Assembly (NCBI RefSeq): GCF_900187065.1 | Contig: NZ_LT906483.1 | Location: forward strand, 2,666,001 to 2,730,000 | Source: Mycolicibacterium thermoresistibile | Lineage (GTDB): Bacteria; Actinomycetota; Actinomycetes; Mycobacteriales; Mycobacteriaceae | DNA length: 64,000 bases | Direction of reading: 5' to 3' | In this document: piece by piece, positions 34,620 to 49,991 of the stretch | Layout: each line of letters opens with the position of its first letter | Position numbering within the stretch: position 1 is the stretch's first letter | Made by a program: the position numbers and the translations under genes | Notes under the pieces: model-generated | Database searches by the model: none | What the model saw: the letters and a program-made list of their open reading frames with translations, nothing else | What the model was told of the DNA's origin: nothing

Positions 34620-35708
34620 CTATGCCGCGCGCGCCTCGATCACGCTGTAGGGGCCGGCAGTGGCCACGACCCGGGTCATCCGCAGGTTCGCCCGAGCAAG
34701 CAGGCTGCGGTATTCGTCGGCGGTGCGTTCCCGGGCGTTACCGCCGTTGAGCATCTCCAAGTCGACCATGTTGCCCAAGAATTCGCGATGGTGCGACGGT
34801 ATCACCATCTCCACCAGCAAGATTGCGCCCCGGTCGGACAGGGCGGAGCGGATGTTCCCCAGAATCGGCAGTGCTTCGTCATCGTCCCAATCATGGATGA
34901 CGTTCTTGAGTACGTATGCGTCTCCGTCTGGCACCGCGTCGAAGAACGAACCTCCGACGATGTCGACGCGGTCGGCGACTCCGTGGGCGCGCAACAGCGC
35001 CGGAGCATCAGCCACCACGTCGGGAAGGTCGAACAACACTCCGCGCGCGGTCGGCGTCGCCGCCAGGATGGCAGACAAGAGTCGGCCGTGCCCGCCGCCC
35101 ACGTCCACGATCGTCGGGAACGGTGAGAAATCGTAGGCCGCCGCCACCACGGGGGCGCTCAACTCCGAGATGCTCGTCATCGCCCCGTTGAAGAGATCGC
35201 CGAATTCGGGGTTGGCGGCGCTGAATTGCCACCAGTCCATCCCGCGCAGCGTGGGGACACCGGGTTTTCCGGTCCGCACCGAGTCCGTCAGCATGCTCCA
35301 ATGCTCGCGATGCAGCCGCGATCCGTAGAACCGCGCCGCACCCGCCAGCGACGCCGACGCATCCGACCGCAACGTCGTCGCCAGCGCATTGAGCGCGTAT
35401 CGGCCGTCGCGGCGCTGCCGGAAGACTCCCCTACTGGTCAAGGCGCACATCAACCGTGCGAGCCGCTCCGGGTCGGCGTCGACCTTTCGCGCCAGATCCC
35501 CGATGGCCAGCGGACCGTCCGCCAGCGCATCGGCCACCCCGAGGTCGGCGGCGGTAGTGAGGGCCTGTGATGTCCAGCCCGCGAGGATCATCTCGAGCAT
35601 CACCGCCTGCGGCGCGGTGAGCTTCTGCTGCAACCGCAGCAGGTAGTGCCTCGCGGCGTCGGCCGTCCGGGCAATCCTGGCTGGCGGGACCCGCACACGT
35701 GCAGACAT
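34620..35708 (-). CDS. SAM-dependent O-methyltransferase (COMT/hydroxyneurosporene type)
   Basis: A 362-residue class I methyltransferase. A dimerisation winged helix lies at ~25-110 (MLEMILAGWTSQALTTAADLGVADAL). The catalytic domain has SAM motif I TIVDVGGGHGRLLSAIL, then VLFDLPDVV and the NVIHDWDDDEALPILGNI segment with the family catalytic His. The enlarged frame upstream is rejected in favour of ATG at 35708, preceded by a G-rich tract. Family members methylate small aromatic or polyketide hydroxyls; the substrate here cannot be read from context. Confidence 0.88.
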   Translation of the reverse strand: MSARVRVPPARIARTADAARHYLLRLQQKLTAPQAVMLEMILAGWTSQALTTAADLGVADALADGPLAIGDLARKVDADPERLARLMCALTSRGVFRQRRDGRYALNALATTLRSDASASLAGAARFYGSRLHREHWSMLTDSVRTGKPGVPTLRGMDWWQFSAANPEFGDLFNGAMTSISELSAPVVAAAYDFSPFPTIVDVGGGHGRLLSAILAATPTARGVLFDLPDVVADAPALLRAHGVADRVDIVGGSFFDAVPDGDAYVLKNVIHDWDDDEALPILGNIRSALSDRGAILLVEMVIPSHHREFLGNMVDLEMLNGGNARERTADEYRSLLARANLRMTRVVATAGPYSVIEARAA

Positions 35709-35885
35709 CACGACCCCCCCCGATCGGGTGATCGGATCGTACCGCCGGGACCGGACCGGCGCGATCCGTGTGACCTCGACATATTCCGTTTGCAACGATC
35801 TCTGGGGCGGTGGTCGGAAATTACCGAAAGGCCACCCTGCGACCATCTCCGGCGCATGCTGAAAGCGGCAACGGGGAGGACGAAC

Positions 35886-36287
35886 ATGACCGACCACATC
35901 TCCCACCGCAACACCCGATATCTCGGTCGTTTGGCGACCGCGTGCGGTACGGCACTCCTGGCGTTCGGCCTGGCGGCGAACGCCGCGGCCGTGCCCGACG
36001 ACGACCCCTGGGACATCGAGGAGTACGACAACTGCATGAAGAAGACGATCCGCGACCCGGTCAAGTGCTGCTTCGACTCGGGCGGGATCCCCGATCCCAC
36101 CACGCCGGACGAGTACGGCTGGCCCACCTGCCGGGCCCCGTCAGCCGAGACCCAGGGCGACCAGCCGGGTCCGCGCGGAATTCCACCCGGTCAGATCAGC
36201 GACCTGCCGGCCGTGGTGCTCGATCCGGCCCAGCCGCCACCGGCCGTGGTGCCGCCGACCGTTCCGGTCGGCCCGGCGATGGGGTGA
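35886..36287 (+). CDS. Small secreted Cys/Pro-rich protein
   Basis: A 133-residue exported protein. The signal peptide ends near LAANAAAVPDDD (AxA cleavage site, residues ~31-34). The mature part has four Cys in ~45 residues (DNCMKKTIRDPVKCCFDSGG ... TCRAP) and then a Pro-rich tail (PAQPPPAVVPPTVPVGP). ATG at 35886 has GGGGAGG upstream. Proteins of this form are frequent in mycobacteria; no function known to me. Its end nearly meets the convergent secG stop. Confidence 0.75.
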   Translation: MTDHISHRNTRYLGRLATACGTALLAFGLAANAAAVPDDDPWDIEEYDNCMKKTIRDPVKCCFDSGGIPDPTTPDEYGWPTCRAPSAETQGDQPGPRGIPPGQISDLPAVVLDPAQPPPAVVPPTVPVGPAMG

Positions 36288-36290
36288 CGG

Positions 36291-36524
36291 TCAGCCGTAC
36301 TTGATCTGCAGCGCGACGCCGATGATCGCCACCAGCCAGATGCCGGTGACGAACAGCGTCAGCCGGTCCAGGTTCTTCTCGACCACCGTCGAGCCGGACA
36401 GGCTGGACTGCACACCGCCGCCGAACAGGGTGGACAGACCGCCACCCTTGGCACGATGCAGTAGCACCAGCAGGATCACCAGAACGCTGGTGATCAACAG
36501 GGTGATCTGCAGGGCCAGAATCAT
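36291..36524 (-). CDS. secG: Preprotein translocase subunit SecG
   Basis: A 77-residue membrane protein with two hydrophobic helices (ILALQITLLITSVLVILLVLL and LTLFVTGIWLVAIIGVALQI, each close to 20 residues) joined by the conserved KGGGLSTLFGGG loop of SecG. It is part of SecYEG. ATG at 36524 is chosen because AAGGTGG precedes it and the family begins there. It is last in the gap-pgk-tpiA-secG chain, as in other mycobacteria. Confidence 0.93.
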   Translation of the reverse strand: MILALQITLLITSVLVILLVLLHRAKGGGLSTLFGGGVQSSLSGSTVVEKNLDRLTLFVTGIWLVAIIGVALQIKYG

Positions 36525-36561
36525 GGCCGCCACCTTACCGGACCCGTCACGGCGGGGCGCC

Positions 36562-37343
36562 TCACGGTAGCGGCCCGCCTGCTGCGATGGCCGACAGCGT
36601 CGCGAACTGCTCCCCGTCCAGGGACGCACCGCCGACGAGGGCGCCGTCGACGTCCTCCTGCGCGACGATCTCGCCGACGTTCTTGGCGTTCACCGACCCG
36701 CCGTAGAGCACCCGCACCCCGGCGGCGATCTCCGGCGAGGTCAGGTTGCCCAGCTCGTCGCGGATCGCCTTGCACACCTCCTGCGCGTCGGCGGCGCTGG
36801 CCACCCGGCCGGTCCCGATCGCCCACACCGGTTCGTAGGCGATGACCGCGCGGCCGATCTGTTCGGCCGACAGCCCGGCGAGCGATCCGCGCAGCATCTC
36901 GAGGTTGTGTGCGACGTGGTTGCCGGCCTCGCGGACCTCCAGCGGCTCGCCGATGCACACGATCGGGATCAGATCGTGGCGGAACGCCGCCCTGGCCTTC
37001 GCGGCCACCAGCGCATCGTCCTCGTGGTGGTAGGTGCGCCGCTCGGAGTGGCCGACGATCACGTAGGTGCAGCCCAGCTTGGCCAGGAACGCCCCGCTGA
37101 TCTCACCGGTGTAGGCCCCCGAGTCGTGCTGCGACAGGTCCTGGGCCCCGTAGGTGAGCCGCAGATCGTCGCCGTCGACCAGGGTCTGCACGCTGCGCAG
37201 GTCGGTGAACGGCGGCAGCACCGCGACGTCGACCTTGTCGAAGTACTTCGCCGGCAGCGCGAAGGCGATCTTCTGAACCAGTGCGATCGCTTCGAAATGG
37301 TTCAGATTCATCTTCCAGTTGCCGGCGATCAGCGGCTTACGGC

Positions 37344-37347
<4 letters not shown>
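36562..37347 (-). CDS. tpiA: Triosephosphate isomerase
   Basis: Interconverts dihydroxyacetone phosphate and glyceraldehyde-3-P. The 261-residue TIM barrel has the N-terminal GNWKMNLN (catalytic Lys), the electrophile His in VGHSERR, the catalytic Glu in [13 protein letters not shown] and the phosphate-binding [11 protein letters not shown]. Its start overlaps the pgk stop by four bases. Confidence 0.97.
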
Positions 37348-38558
<1,211 letters not shown>

Positions 38559-38562
38559 CGGG

Positions 38563-39615
<1,053 letters not shown>

Positions 39616-39627
39616 CTATCGGCCAGC

Positions 39628-40338
39628 CTAATGGGCTGCAAGACGCTGGTCGGTATAGGGGTTGCCGAGCCATTTGCGGCGTAATCGCTGCAAGGTGCCG
39701 TCGTCCTCGAGTTCTGCCTGCGCGACGGTGAGCCGGCCGAGTAACCGCTGATCGTCGGGCCGCACCGCGATCGCGATCTCCTCGGTGGTCAGCCGGCTCT
39801 GCACCACGTCGACGCCGGAGACCGGACCGGCCGCCGCGGTCAGCACCGGGGCGAGTTCGAGCACCGCATCGCATTCGCCGGCGGCCAGGCCGGCCAGCAC
39901 GGCGGCGAGGTCGCCGTAGTCGTACCTGCGCACCCCGGCCGCCGCCCCGTCGGCGACCAGCTGTTCTGCCAGCCGGACCGCCGAGCGGCCGCGCTGCACG
40001 CCGATCGTGCGGCCGGCCAGCTCCCCCACCGAGGTCACCTGCGGCAGCCGCGCGGCGGCGACGGCCAGCGCCTGCCCGGAGATGAGGTAGGGCGGGGCGA
40101 ACGCCACCCGGGCCGAGCGCTCCGGCAGCACGCTGACGCCGGCCGCCACACAGTCGCAGGCGCCGGCGGTCAGCTCGTCGAAGACGCCGCTGAAGTCGGC
40201 GCCGCGGAACTCGACGAACCGGACCTCGGTGCCGAGCACCCGGCCGACCTCGGTCATCAGGTCGACGTCGAGCCCGGCGCCGTGGCTGTCGCAGAACGGC
40301 GGGGTCGACGGTGCGATCCCGACCCGCAGACATTCCAT
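39628..40338 (-). CDS. Solute-binding-protein-like (SBP_bac_3) domain without signal peptide
   Basis: A 236-residue protein with the full type-2 periplasmic-binding fold of amino-acid binding proteins (LRVGIAPSTPPFCD; VDLMTEVGRVLGTEVRFVEF; GRTIGVQRGRSAV; EEIAIAVRPDDQRLL; RRKWLGNPYT). No signal peptide or lipobox is visible at the chosen ATG, and no ABC transporter genes are next to it. It could be a cytosolic ligand-sensing protein or have lost its export signal. It sits between whiA and gap in the same direction, with 39 and 42 bp gaps, so it may be co-transcribed with either. Confidence 0.8.
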   Translation of the reverse strand: MECLRVGIAPSTPPFCDSHGAGLDVDLMTEVGRVLGTEVRFVEFRGADFSGVFDELTAGACDCVAAGVSVLPERSARVAFAPPYLISGQALAVAAARLPQVTSVGELAGRTIGVQRGRSAVRLAEQLVADGAAAGVRRYDYGDLAAVLAGLAAGECDAVLELAPVLTAAAGPVSGVDVVQSRLTTEEIAIAVRPDDQRLLGRLTVAQAELEDDGTLQRLRRKWLGNPYTDQRLAAH

Positions 40339-40377
40339 GAGTCGACGGTAATTCGTTCAGGTGGTGCACACCACCCG

Positions 40378-41361
40378 CTAGGCCTCTTCGAGCAGCTCCG
40401 GGGTGACCGCCGACTCGGTGTCGGGAATGCCCTCCTGCTTCGCCTTGCGGTCGGCCATCGACAGCAGCCGCCGAATTCGGCCTGCCACAGCGTCTTTGGT
40501 CATCGGCGGATCGGCCAGCCGACCGAGTTCCTCCAGTGACGCCTGGCGGTGCTCGATCCGCAACCTCCCGGCGGCGGCCAGGTGTTCCGGCACCGAATCA
40601 CCGAGGATCTCCAGGGCCCGCTCCACCCGCGCGGCGGCGGCCACCGCGGCGCGCGCCGAGCGGCGCAGGTTGGCATCGTCGAAGTTCGCCAACCGATTCG
40701 CCGTCGCACGGACCTCGCGGCGCATCCGCCGCTCCTCCCAGGTGAGCCTGGTGTCCTGCGCGCCCATCCGGGTCAGCAACGCGCCGATGGCGTCTCCGTC
40801 GCGCACCACCACCCGGTCACTGCCGCGCACCTCACGCGCCTTGGCGCTGACCCCGAGCCGCCGGGCCGCACCGACCAGCGCCAGCGCCGCCTCGGGCCCC
40901 GGGCAGCTCACCTCCAGCGCCGACGACCGTCCCGGCTCGGTCAACGATCCGTGCGCCAAAAACGCACCACGCCAAGCGGCTTCGGCATCGGCGATGCTGC
41001 CGCCCACCACATGGGCCGGCAGTCCACGCACCGGCCGGCCCCGCATGTCCAGCAGGCCGGTCTGTCTGGCCAGCGCCTCGCCGTCCTTGACCACGCGTAC
41101 CACATAGCGGGTGTTCTTTCGCACACCGCTGGCCGAAAGTACCTGCACCGCAGCGGTATAGCCGTACAGGTCATAGATCGCCTGCCGTAGGCGGCGGGCG
41201 GTGATACCGAGGTCGACCTCGGCCTCCACCACGACCCGGCCATTCACGATGTGCAGCCCGCCTGCGAAGCGCAGCAACGACGCCACTTCAGCCCGACGGG
41301 CGGTCACCGACGTGACCACCAACCGGCTGAGTTCGTCCTTGACCTCGGCTGTCATCGCCAC
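40378..41361 (-). CDS. whiA: WhiA-family DNA-binding protein
   Basis: Conserved regulator with a LAGLIDADG-homing-endonuclease-like N-terminal domain and a C-terminal HTH; in Streptomyces it controls sporulation division genes together with WhiB. The 327 residues contain [40 protein letters not shown] and the HTH-containing [28 protein letters not shown] at 41361 gives the MAMT-type N-terminus known from mycobacteria; ATG at 41355 is the alternative. The start overlaps the yvcK stop. Confidence 0.94.
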   Translation of the reverse strand: MAMTAEVKDELSRLVVTSVTARRAEVASLLRFAGGLHIVNGRVVVEAEVDLGITARRLRQAIYDLYGYTAAVQVLSASGVRKNTRYVVRVVKDGEALARQTGLLDMRGRPVRGLPAHVVGGSIADAEAAWRGAFLAHGSLTEPGRSSALEVSCPGPEAALALVGAARRLGVSAKAREVRGSDRVVVRDGDAIGALLTRMGAQDTRLTWEERRMRREVRATANRLANFDDANLRRSARAAVAAAARVERALEILGDSVPEHLAAAGRLRIEHRQASLEELGRLADPPMTKDAVAGRIRRLLSMADRKAKQEGIPDTESAVTPELLEEA

Positions 41362-42413
41362 GGGTCGTCACCTCTCGGTCCGTTCAGTGTCTGCTGTTCA
41401 CGCGCACCCTCGCCCGTCAGGCTGACGGGAGTGGGGACGGTTGGTTCCTGCGAATTCCTGCTGGCAACCGCTCGGTGCGCAAGAGCACCGGACAATGCCT
41501 CGGCCAGCTTCGCCGGGTCATGTAAAGGTGTACCAGGTCGGGCCACGTCGGCAAATTCGACCTGAGCCCGAAGGATTTTCGCGGTGCGGCTGAGCTGCTC
41601 GCGCTCCCGCGCACTGGGAACCCGGCTGGCGTCGACGATGATGTCGTGCACGGTGAAGTCCGGCGCGTGCTGCGACAACACATGGATGTGGCGTTCCACC
41701 GAGAACCCGGCGGTCTCCCCGGGCTCGGCGGCCAGATTCAACACCAGGGCCCGGCGGGCAGCGGTGGCCTTCAGCGCGGCCGCCAGGTCGGGCACCAACA
41801 GATGCGGGATGACGCTGGTGAACCACGACCCGGGACCGAGCACCACCAGATCGGCGGCCATGATCGCGTCCACCGCCTGCCTGGTGGCCGGCGGGTTCCC
41901 GGGGAGCAGCCGCACCCGGCGCACCTTGCCGACCGTGGTGGCGATGGCCACCTGCCCGCGGATCACCCGGCTCATCCGCGGATCGGCCTCCAGACCGGAG
42001 ACGTCGGCCTCGATCTGCAGCGCGATCGGGCACATCGGCAGCACCCGGCCCTTGACCCCGAGGATCCGGCCGAGTTCATCGAGTGCGGCCACCGGATCGG
42101 CGAGCACCTCGTTGAGTCCGGCGAGCATCAGGTTGCCGATCGGATGACCCGCCAGCGCGCCGCTGCCACCGAACCGGTGCTGGATGATCGTCGCCCACAG
42201 CCTGCCGTGCGGGCTGTCGGAAGCCAATGCCGCCAACGCCATTCGAAGATCCCCGGGTGGGATCACGTCCAGTTCGGCGCGCAGCCGCCCCGAGGAACCG
42301 CCGTCGTCGGCGACCGTCACCACCGCGGTGACATGGGGCGTGATCCGCCTCGCCGCCGACAACGTCGCATACAGGCCGTGCCCACCACCGAGCGCAACGA
42401 TCCGCGGGCTCAT
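41352..42413 (-). CDS. yvcK: YvcK/CuvA-family gluconeogenesis and cell-shape factor
   Basis: A 353-residue member of the CofD/YvcK (UPF0052) family, which binds UDP-sugars. It is needed for growth on gluconeogenic carbon sources and, as CuvA (Rv1422), for mycobacterial cell-wall homeostasis. Motifs: [14 protein letters not shown] at the N-terminus, [24 protein letters not shown] and [17 protein letters not shown] at 42413 overlaps the rapZ stop; longer frames lie inside rapZ. Part of the conserved uvrC-rapZ-yvcK-whiA string. Confidence 0.94.
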   Translation of the reverse strand: MSPRIVALGGGHGLYATLSAARRITPHVTAVVTVADDGGSSGRLRAELDVIPPGDLRMALAALASDSPHGRLWATIIQHRFGGSGALAGHPIGNLMLAGLNEVLADPVAALDELGRILGVKGRVLPMCPIALQIEADVSGLEADPRMSRVIRGQVAIATTVGKVRRVRLLPGNPPATRQAVDAIMAADLVVLGPGSWFTSVIPHLLVPDLAAALKATAARRALVLNLAAEPGETAGFSVERHIHVLSQHAPDFTVHDIIVDASRVPSAREREQLSRTAKILRAQVEFADVARPGTPLHDPAKLAEALSGALAHRAVASRNSQEPTVPTPVSLTGEGAREQQTLNGPRGDDPWR

Positions 42414-43366
42414 TCGCGGCCCAGATCCCGGTGCAGCACCCGCACCGTCAACTGATCGCCGCCCTCCAGACGCGCTGCCAACGCCTCGGCGATGGCGACG
42501 CTCCGATGTTTGCCGCCGGTGCACCCGATGGCAACGGTCATATATCGCTTCCCCTCCCGGCGGTACCCGTCGATGACCAGGTTCAGCAACCGATGGTAAG
42601 TGTCCAGAAAGTCCGCGGCGCCGGGTTGACTCAACACATAGTCCCGGACCGCCTCGTGCTGACCCGAGTACGGCCGCAGCGCGTCGACCCAGTGCGGATT
42701 GGGCAGGAACCGCACGTCCATCACGGTGTCGGCGTCCATCGGCAGCCCGTACTTGTAGCCGAACGACTCCACGGTGACGTTGGTGTGCGCCACGGTGTCC
42801 CCACCGAACGCCCGCTCGATGTTCTCCCGCAGCGCGGGCACCGACAGCGCCGACGTGTCGATGACGAGATCGGCGGCCGCCCGCACCGGCGCCAGCATGG
42901 CGCGTTCGGCGGCGATGCCCTCGGCCAGCGTCTGACGCCCCTGCAGCGGGTGGCTGCGCCGGTTCTGCTCATAGCGGCGCACCAGGATGTCGTCGGAGGC
43001 GTCGAGGAACAACACCCGCGGGACGATGTTGCGGGTGGCCAACTCCTGGCGCACCCCGTCGAGGTCCCCGGTGAACCCCCGGGACCGCACATCCATCACC
43101 ACCGCCAGCTGGGTGATGCGCGACCCGGCGGCCAGGCCGAGTTCGACCATGCGGGCGATCAGCTCCGGGGGCAGGTTGTCGGCGACATACCAGCCGAGAT
43201 CCTCGAGCACCTTGGCGGCCGTGCCGCGGCCGGCCCCGGACAGCCCGGTGACCAGCACGACATCGATGCCCGACTCGGTACCGGCCTCCGGATCTGTCCC
43301 AGAATCCAAGGTGGCCCCAACCCCGGGGCCACCGCGCAGTTCGTCGTCTGAGTGGTAGTCCGTCAT
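42410..43366 (-). CDS. rapZ: RapZ/YvcJ-family nucleotide-binding protein
   Basis: A 318-residue P-loop protein (UPF0042). In enterobacteria RapZ is an RNA adaptor for GlmZ decay, but mycobacteria lack GlmZ, so the role here is unknown. Motifs: Walker-like [47 protein letters not shown] and the C-terminal [16 protein letters not shown]. The N-terminal ~40 residues are an acidic extension. Overlaps uvrC and yvcK by four bases on each side. Confidence 0.94.
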   Translation of the reverse strand: MTDYHSDDELRGGPGVGATLDSGTDPEAGTESGIDVVLVTGLSGAGRGTAAKVLEDLGWYVADNLPPELIARMVELGLAAGSRITQLAVVMDVRSRGFTGDLDGVRQELATRNIVPRVLFLDASDDILVRRYEQNRRSHPLQGRQTLAEGIAAERAMLAPVRAAADLVIDTSALSVPALRENIERAFGGDTVAHTNVTVESFGYKYGLPMDADTVMDVRFLPNPHWVDALRPYSGQHEAVRDYVLSQPGAADFLDTYHRLLNLVIDGYRREGKRYMTVAIGCTGGKHRSVAIAEALAARLEGGDQLTVRVLHRDLGRE

Positions 43367-45378
43367 CCCGATGCCCTGTTCTGATCATCGCCCATCACGA
43401 CCGGCTGTGCACCGGATTCCGGCCGCACCGGCGCCGGGCGCAGCTGCTTGTCGAGTGCCTCCTTGACCGCTTTCGCGGTGGCGATTCCGATTCCGGGCAC
43501 CTCGGTGATCTCCTCCAGCGTCGCCTCACGCAGCCTGGCCACCGAACCGAAGTGGGTCACCAACGCCTTGCGGCGGTGCTCCCCCAGCCCCCGTATCGAG
43601 TCCAGCGCGGACGCGGTCATCCGCTTGGATCGTTTGCTGCGGTGGTAGGTGACGGCGAACCGGTGCGCCTCGTCGCGCACCCGCTGCAACAGGTACAGCC
43701 CCTCGCTGTTGCGGGGAAGGATGACCGGATCCGGTTCCCCGGGCACCCACACCTCCTCCAACCGCTTCGCCAGTCCGATCACCGCGACATCGGTGACCCC
43801 CAGTTCGTCGAGCACCCGTTGCGCGGCGTTGACCTGAGGCGCACCGCCGTCGACCACGAACAGGTTTGGCGGATAGGCGAATTTGCGGGACCGCCCCTCC
43901 GCGGCCATCTCGGTGACCGACTGGGTGTCGAGCAGATGCCGCTGGAACCTCCGCCGGGTCACCTCGGCGATCGACGCGACGTCATCGGACCGACCGTCAC
44001 CGGCCGCCTCCCGGATGGCGTAGCGGCGGTAGTCGGACTTGCGCGGCAGGCCGTCCTCGAACACCACCAGCGAGGCCACCACATCGGTGCCCTGAATGTG
44101 ACTCACGTCAATGCATTCGATGCGCAACGGGGCTTCGGACAGCCCGAGGGCCTCTTGAATGTTCTGCAACGCAGCGGATCTGGCTGTGAAATCGCCGGCG
44201 CGCCGAAGTTTGTGCTGCGCCAACGCATCCTGTGCGTTGCGTTTGACGGTGTCGGCGAGCGCCTTCTTGTCACCGCGCTGCGGCACCCGCAACACCACCT
44301 TGGAGCCGCGCAACTTCGACAGCAACGCCTCGATCTCGTCGGCGTTGTCCGGCAGACACGGCACCAGCACCTGCCGCGGCACCGGGTTCACCAACTCGTC
44401 CCCGCCGCCGTCGCTGGCGCCGCCGAGTTCTGCCTGTTCCCCGTAGAACTGGGTGAGGAACTGCTCGACCAACTGTTGTTCGCCGGAATGCTCCGGATCA
44501 CCGGACTTCTCGACGATCCAGCCGCGCTGCCCACGCACCCGGCCGCCCCGGACGTGGAACACCTGCACGGCCGCCTCGAGCTCGTCGTCGGCGAACGCCA
44601 CCACATCGGCGTCGGTGCCGTCGCCGAACACCACGGCCTGCTTCTCCAACGCGCGTTTGAGCGCCGAGATGTTGTCCCGCAGCCGGGCCGCGCGCTCGAA
44701 GTCGAGCTGCTCGGCCGCCGCGTTCATCTGCTGCTCCATGTCCCGCGCCAGCCGGTCGGTCTTGCCGGCCAGGAAGTCGCAGAAATCGAGCACGATCCTG
44801 CGATGCTCCTCGGCGCTGACCCGCCCGATGCACGGCGCCGAACACTTGTCGATGTAGCCGAGCAGACACGGCCGGTCGATCTGCCTGTGCCGCTTGAACA
44901 CTCCGGGGGAGCAGGTGCGCGCCGGGAACACCCGGGTGAGCAGATCCAGCGTTTCGCGGATCGCCCAGGCGTGCGAGTACGGGCCGAAGTACCGGACCCC
45001 CTTGCGCCGCGGCCCGCGGTAGACCATCAACCGCGGGAACTCCTCGTTGAGTGTGACCGCCAGCACCGGATAGGACTTGTCGTCGCGGTAGCGGACGTTG
45101 AACCGCGGGTCGAACTCCTTGATCCAGTTGTATTCGAGCTGCAGGGCCTCGACCTCGGTGCTGACCACCGTCCACTCCACGCTGGAGGCGGTCATCACCA
45201 TCTGCCGGGTCCGCGGCGGCAGGCTGCTGACGTCGGCGAAGTACGAGGTCAACCGGCTGCGCAGGCTCTTGGCCTTTCCCACGTACAGCACGCGGCCGTG
45301 GGGATCCCGGAACCGGTAGACGCCCGGCTCGACCGGGATGGACCCGGGTGCAGGTCGGTACGTCGATGGATCGGGCAC
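43363..45378 (-). CDS. uvrC: Excinuclease ABC subunit C
   Basis: Dual-incision nuclease of nucleotide excision repair, acting with UvrB on damaged DNA. The 671 residues hold the GIY-YIG domain ([22 protein letters not shown] region), a Cys cluster near [28 protein letters not shown], a UVR motif ([20 protein letters not shown]), the RNase H-like domain with [12 protein letters not shown] and a C-terminal tandem helix-hairpin-helix ([31 protein letters not shown]). First gene of the uvrC-rapZ-yvcK-whiA operon. Confidence 0.96.
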   Translation of the reverse strand: MPDPSTYRPAPGSIPVEPGVYRFRDPHGRVLYVGKAKSLRSRLTSYFADVSSLPPRTRQMVMTASSVEWTVVSTEVEALQLEYNWIKEFDPRFNVRYRDDKSYPVLAVTLNEEFPRLMVYRGPRRKGVRYFGPYSHAWAIRETLDLLTRVFPARTCSPGVFKRHRQIDRPCLLGYIDKCSAPCIGRVSAEEHRRIVLDFCDFLAGKTDRLARDMEQQMNAAAEQLDFERAARLRDNISALKRALEKQAVVFGDGTDADVVAFADDELEAAVQVFHVRGGRVRGQRGWIVEKSGDPEHSGEQQLVEQFLTQFYGEQAELGGASDGGGDELVNPVPRQVLVPCLPDNADEIEALLSKLRGSKVVLRVPQRGDKKALADTVKRNAQDALAQHKLRRAGDFTARSAALQNIQEALGLSEAPLRIECIDVSHIQGTDVVASLVVFEDGLPRKSDYRRYAIREAAGDGRSDDVASIAEVTRRRFQRHLLDTQSVTEMAAEGRSRKFAYPPNLFVVDGGAPQVNAAQRVLDELGVTDVAVIGLAKRLEEVWVPGEPDPVILPRNSEGLYLLQRVRDEAHRFAVTYHRSKRSKRMTASALDSIRGLGEHRRKALVTHFGSVARLREATLEEITEVPGIGIATAKAVKEALDKQLRPAPVRPESGAQPVVMGDDQNRASG

Positions 45379-45438
45379 GCCCCCAGGTTAGTCGGCTACC
45401 CGCACCCCCCGGCCAGGGCGATGTTTTACCGTCGAACA

Positions 45439-47406
45439 ATGCGGATTCTGCGTTCCGCCCGCACCGTGACGGCGCTTCTCGCCGGTGGGGCCCTCGTGCT
45501 GGCCGGGTGCGCCGGTGACGGACCGCGTCCGATCCCGGCGGCGACCGTGCCGTGCGACATCATCTCCAACGGCACCCCGGTGCCGCCGACGCCGACGGCC
45601 CCGCCGTCCCCGATGGCCGAACGCGAACTGGCGATCAACCCGGAGCTGGCCATCGGCTACCGCAAGAACATGACCGCGGTCCACACCAAGCGGTATTCGG
45701 TGGTGACCGCCAACCCGCTGGCCACCCAGGCGGCCTGCCGGGTGCTGCGGGACGGCGGCACCGCGGCCGACGCGCTGGTGACCGCGCAGGCGATGCTCGG
45801 GCTGGTGGAACCCCAGTCGTCGGGGATCGGGGGCGGCGGCTTCCTGCTCTACTACGACGCGGCGACCGCGACGGTGGAGGCCACCGACGGTCGCGAGGTG
45901 GCGCCGGCCGCGGCCACCGAGGACTATCTGCGGTGGGTCAGCGACGCCGACCGCACCGAGCCCAGACCCGACGTCCGGGCGTCCGGCCGGTCGATCGGGG
46001 TGCCCGGGATCGTGCGGCTGCTGGCCGATGTGCACGCCAAGCACGGGGCGATGCCGTGGCGGGATCTGTTCGCGCCCGCCGTGAAGCTCGCCGACGACGG
46101 GTTCGATGTGAGCCCGCGGCTGGCCGCGGCGATCGCCGACGCCGCCGAGCAGTTGCGGCTGGACCCGGACGCCGCGGCGTACTTCCTGGACGAGAACGGT
46201 GAGCCGAAACCGGCCGGCACCCGGCTGACCAACCCGGCCTACGCCAAGACCCTGACCGCCATCGCATCCGACGGTCCGGATGCCTTCTACACCGGGCCGA
46301 TCGCGGAGAACATCGTCGCCGAGGTCGCCGACGCCACCGACGGCCGGACCCCGGGCCTGATGACCACCGAGGACCTCGCCCGGTACACGGCGAAGCAGCG
46401 CGAACCGCTGTGCACCCCGTACCGGGGGCGGCAGGTGTGCGGGATGCCGCCGCCGTCGTCGGGCGGGCTGGCGGTGGCGGCCACCCTGGCCATGCTCGAA
46501 CGCTTCCCGATGGGCGACCACCGGCCCACCGACATCGACCGCAACGGCGGGCGGCCCACCGTCGCGGGGGTGCACCTGATCACCGAGGCCGAGCGGCTCG
46601 CCTATGCCGACCGGGACCGCTACGTCGCCGACACCGATTTCGTACCGCTGCCCGGCGACGGTCCGCGGACCCTGCTCGATCCGGGCTATCTGGCCGCGCG
46701 GGCCGCGATGATCTCCGCCGACCACACCGTGGGCACCGCCCCGCCGGGCGAATTCGACGCACCCGCCGGAGCGCCGGTTCCGGTCCCCGAGCACGGCACC
46801 AGCCACATCAGCATCGTCGACGCGCACGGCAACGCCGCGGCGTTGACCACCTCCATCGAATCGTCGTTCGGCTCGTTCCGGATGGTCGACGGGTTCATGC
46901 TGAACAACCAGCTGACCGACTTCGCCGCCGAACCGGTCGACGAGGACGGGACGCCGGTGGCCAACCGGGTCCAGCCCGGCAAGCGCCCGCGCAGCACGAT
47001 GGCCCCGACGATGGTGTTCGACCCGGCACCGGCCGGGCCGCCGGGGGCCCGCGGACAGCTGTTCGCGGTGCTGGGCTCGCCGGGCGGCGCCGCGATCATC
47101 CAGTTCGTGGTCAGAACGCTTGTGGGGGTTCTGGACTGGGGGCTGGACCCGCAGCAGGCGGTGTCGCTGGTCGCGTTCGGTGCGGAGAACTCCCCCACCA
47201 CCAGGATCGGCGGTGAGCACCCCGGTATCGACACCGCCGACGACGGCGCTCACGACCCGCTGGTACAGGGACTGCGGGCGCTGGGCCACCACGTCGACCT
47301 GGCCGATCAGTCCAGCGGGCTGGCGGTGCTGGTGCGCGACCGCGACGGCTGGGCCGGTGGGGCCGATCCGCGGCGGGAAGGCCTGGTGGCCGGCGACACC
47401 CGCTGA
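45439..47406 (+). CDS. ggtB: Gamma-glutamyltransferase lipoprotein
   Basis: Extracytoplasmic Ntn-hydrolase that cleaves and transfers gamma-glutamyl groups, for example from glutathione-like peptides. The 655-residue precursor has a signal peptide with lipobox LVLAGC (Cys ~25). The two subunits would be separated before the Thr of HGTSHISIVDAHGNAAALT, the family's self-processing and nucleophile site. Other signatures are SSGIGGGGFLLYYD near residue 135, PPPSSGGLAV and RPRSTMAPTMV. ATG at 45439 starts the signal peptide; the in-frame open stretch upstream is antisense to uvrC and is not coding. Name given by family resemblance to mycobacterial GgtB. Confidence 0.88.
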   Translation: MRILRSARTVTALLAGGALVLAGCAGDGPRPIPAATVPCDIISNGTPVPPTPTAPPSPMAERELAINPELAIGYRKNMTAVHTKRYSVVTANPLATQAACRVLRDGGTAADALVTAQAMLGLVEPQSSGIGGGGFLLYYDAATATVEATDGREVAPAAATEDYLRWVSDADRTEPRPDVRASGRSIGVPGIVRLLADVHAKHGAMPWRDLFAPAVKLADDGFDVSPRLAAAIADAAEQLRLDPDAAAYFLDENGEPKPAGTRLTNPAYAKTLTAIASDGPDAFYTGPIAENIVAEVADATDGRTPGLMTTEDLARYTAKQREPLCTPYRGRQVCGMPPPSSGGLAVAATLAMLERFPMGDHRPTDIDRNGGRPTVAGVHLITEAERLAYADRDRYVADTDFVPLPGDGPRTLLDPGYLAARAAMISADHTVGTAPPGEFDAPAGAPVPVPEHGTSHISIVDAHGNAAALTTSIESSFGSFRMVDGFMLNNQLTDFAAEPVDEDGTPVANRVQPGKRPRSTMAPTMVFDPAPAGPPGARGQLFAVLGSPGGAAIIQFVVRTLVGVLDWGLDPQQAVSLVAFGAENSPTTRIGGEHPGIDTADDGAHDPLVQGLRALGHHVDLADQSSGLAVLVRDRDGWAGGADPRREGLVAGDTR

Positions 47407-47470
47407 GCAGCCGCCGACCCGGAAGCGCAGACCGCGGCCCAGCCTTCGGTGTGCCGCGGTGACGTCGAGT

Positions 47471-47510
47471 GTGAGGTGGTGGCGACGACAGTGAGGTGGT
47501 GGCGACGAGA
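47471..47510. repeat. Tandem 20-bp direct repeat in intergenic region
   Basis: GTGAGGTGGTGGCGACGACA at 47471-47490 is followed directly by the same sequence with one change at 47491-47510. It lies in the 226-bp gap between the convergent ggt-like and Rv1417-like genes. The gap holds nothing else I can identify. Confidence 0.8.
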
Positions 47511-47632
47511 GTGCCACCACGGTGCGATTCGGCGCGATTCGCCACCGCGGCCGCACCATCAGATCAGTCAGCGCACAGTCACCACGAGCCGCGCACACTC
47601 AGCGACGGGACCGGTCGAGGCGCAGCGCCCGG

Positions 47633-49904
<2,272 letters not shown>

Positions 49905-49991
49905 GTACCTGCCACCTTCGCCGGTTCCGCGGTGGAACCTGTCCTGATCCCTCAAGTATGGCCCACCACGTCGGAAGGGTCCTGCCCGCGC

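Noticed and set aside
43552..45438. In-frame upstream extension of the gamma-glutamyltransferase gene
   Set aside because: Runs antisense through uvrC; a signal peptide begins at 45439, so the extension is not coding.
47471..47510. Tandem repeat as a CRISPR array
   Set aside because: Only two adjacent 20-bp units without spacers, and no cas genes in the window.
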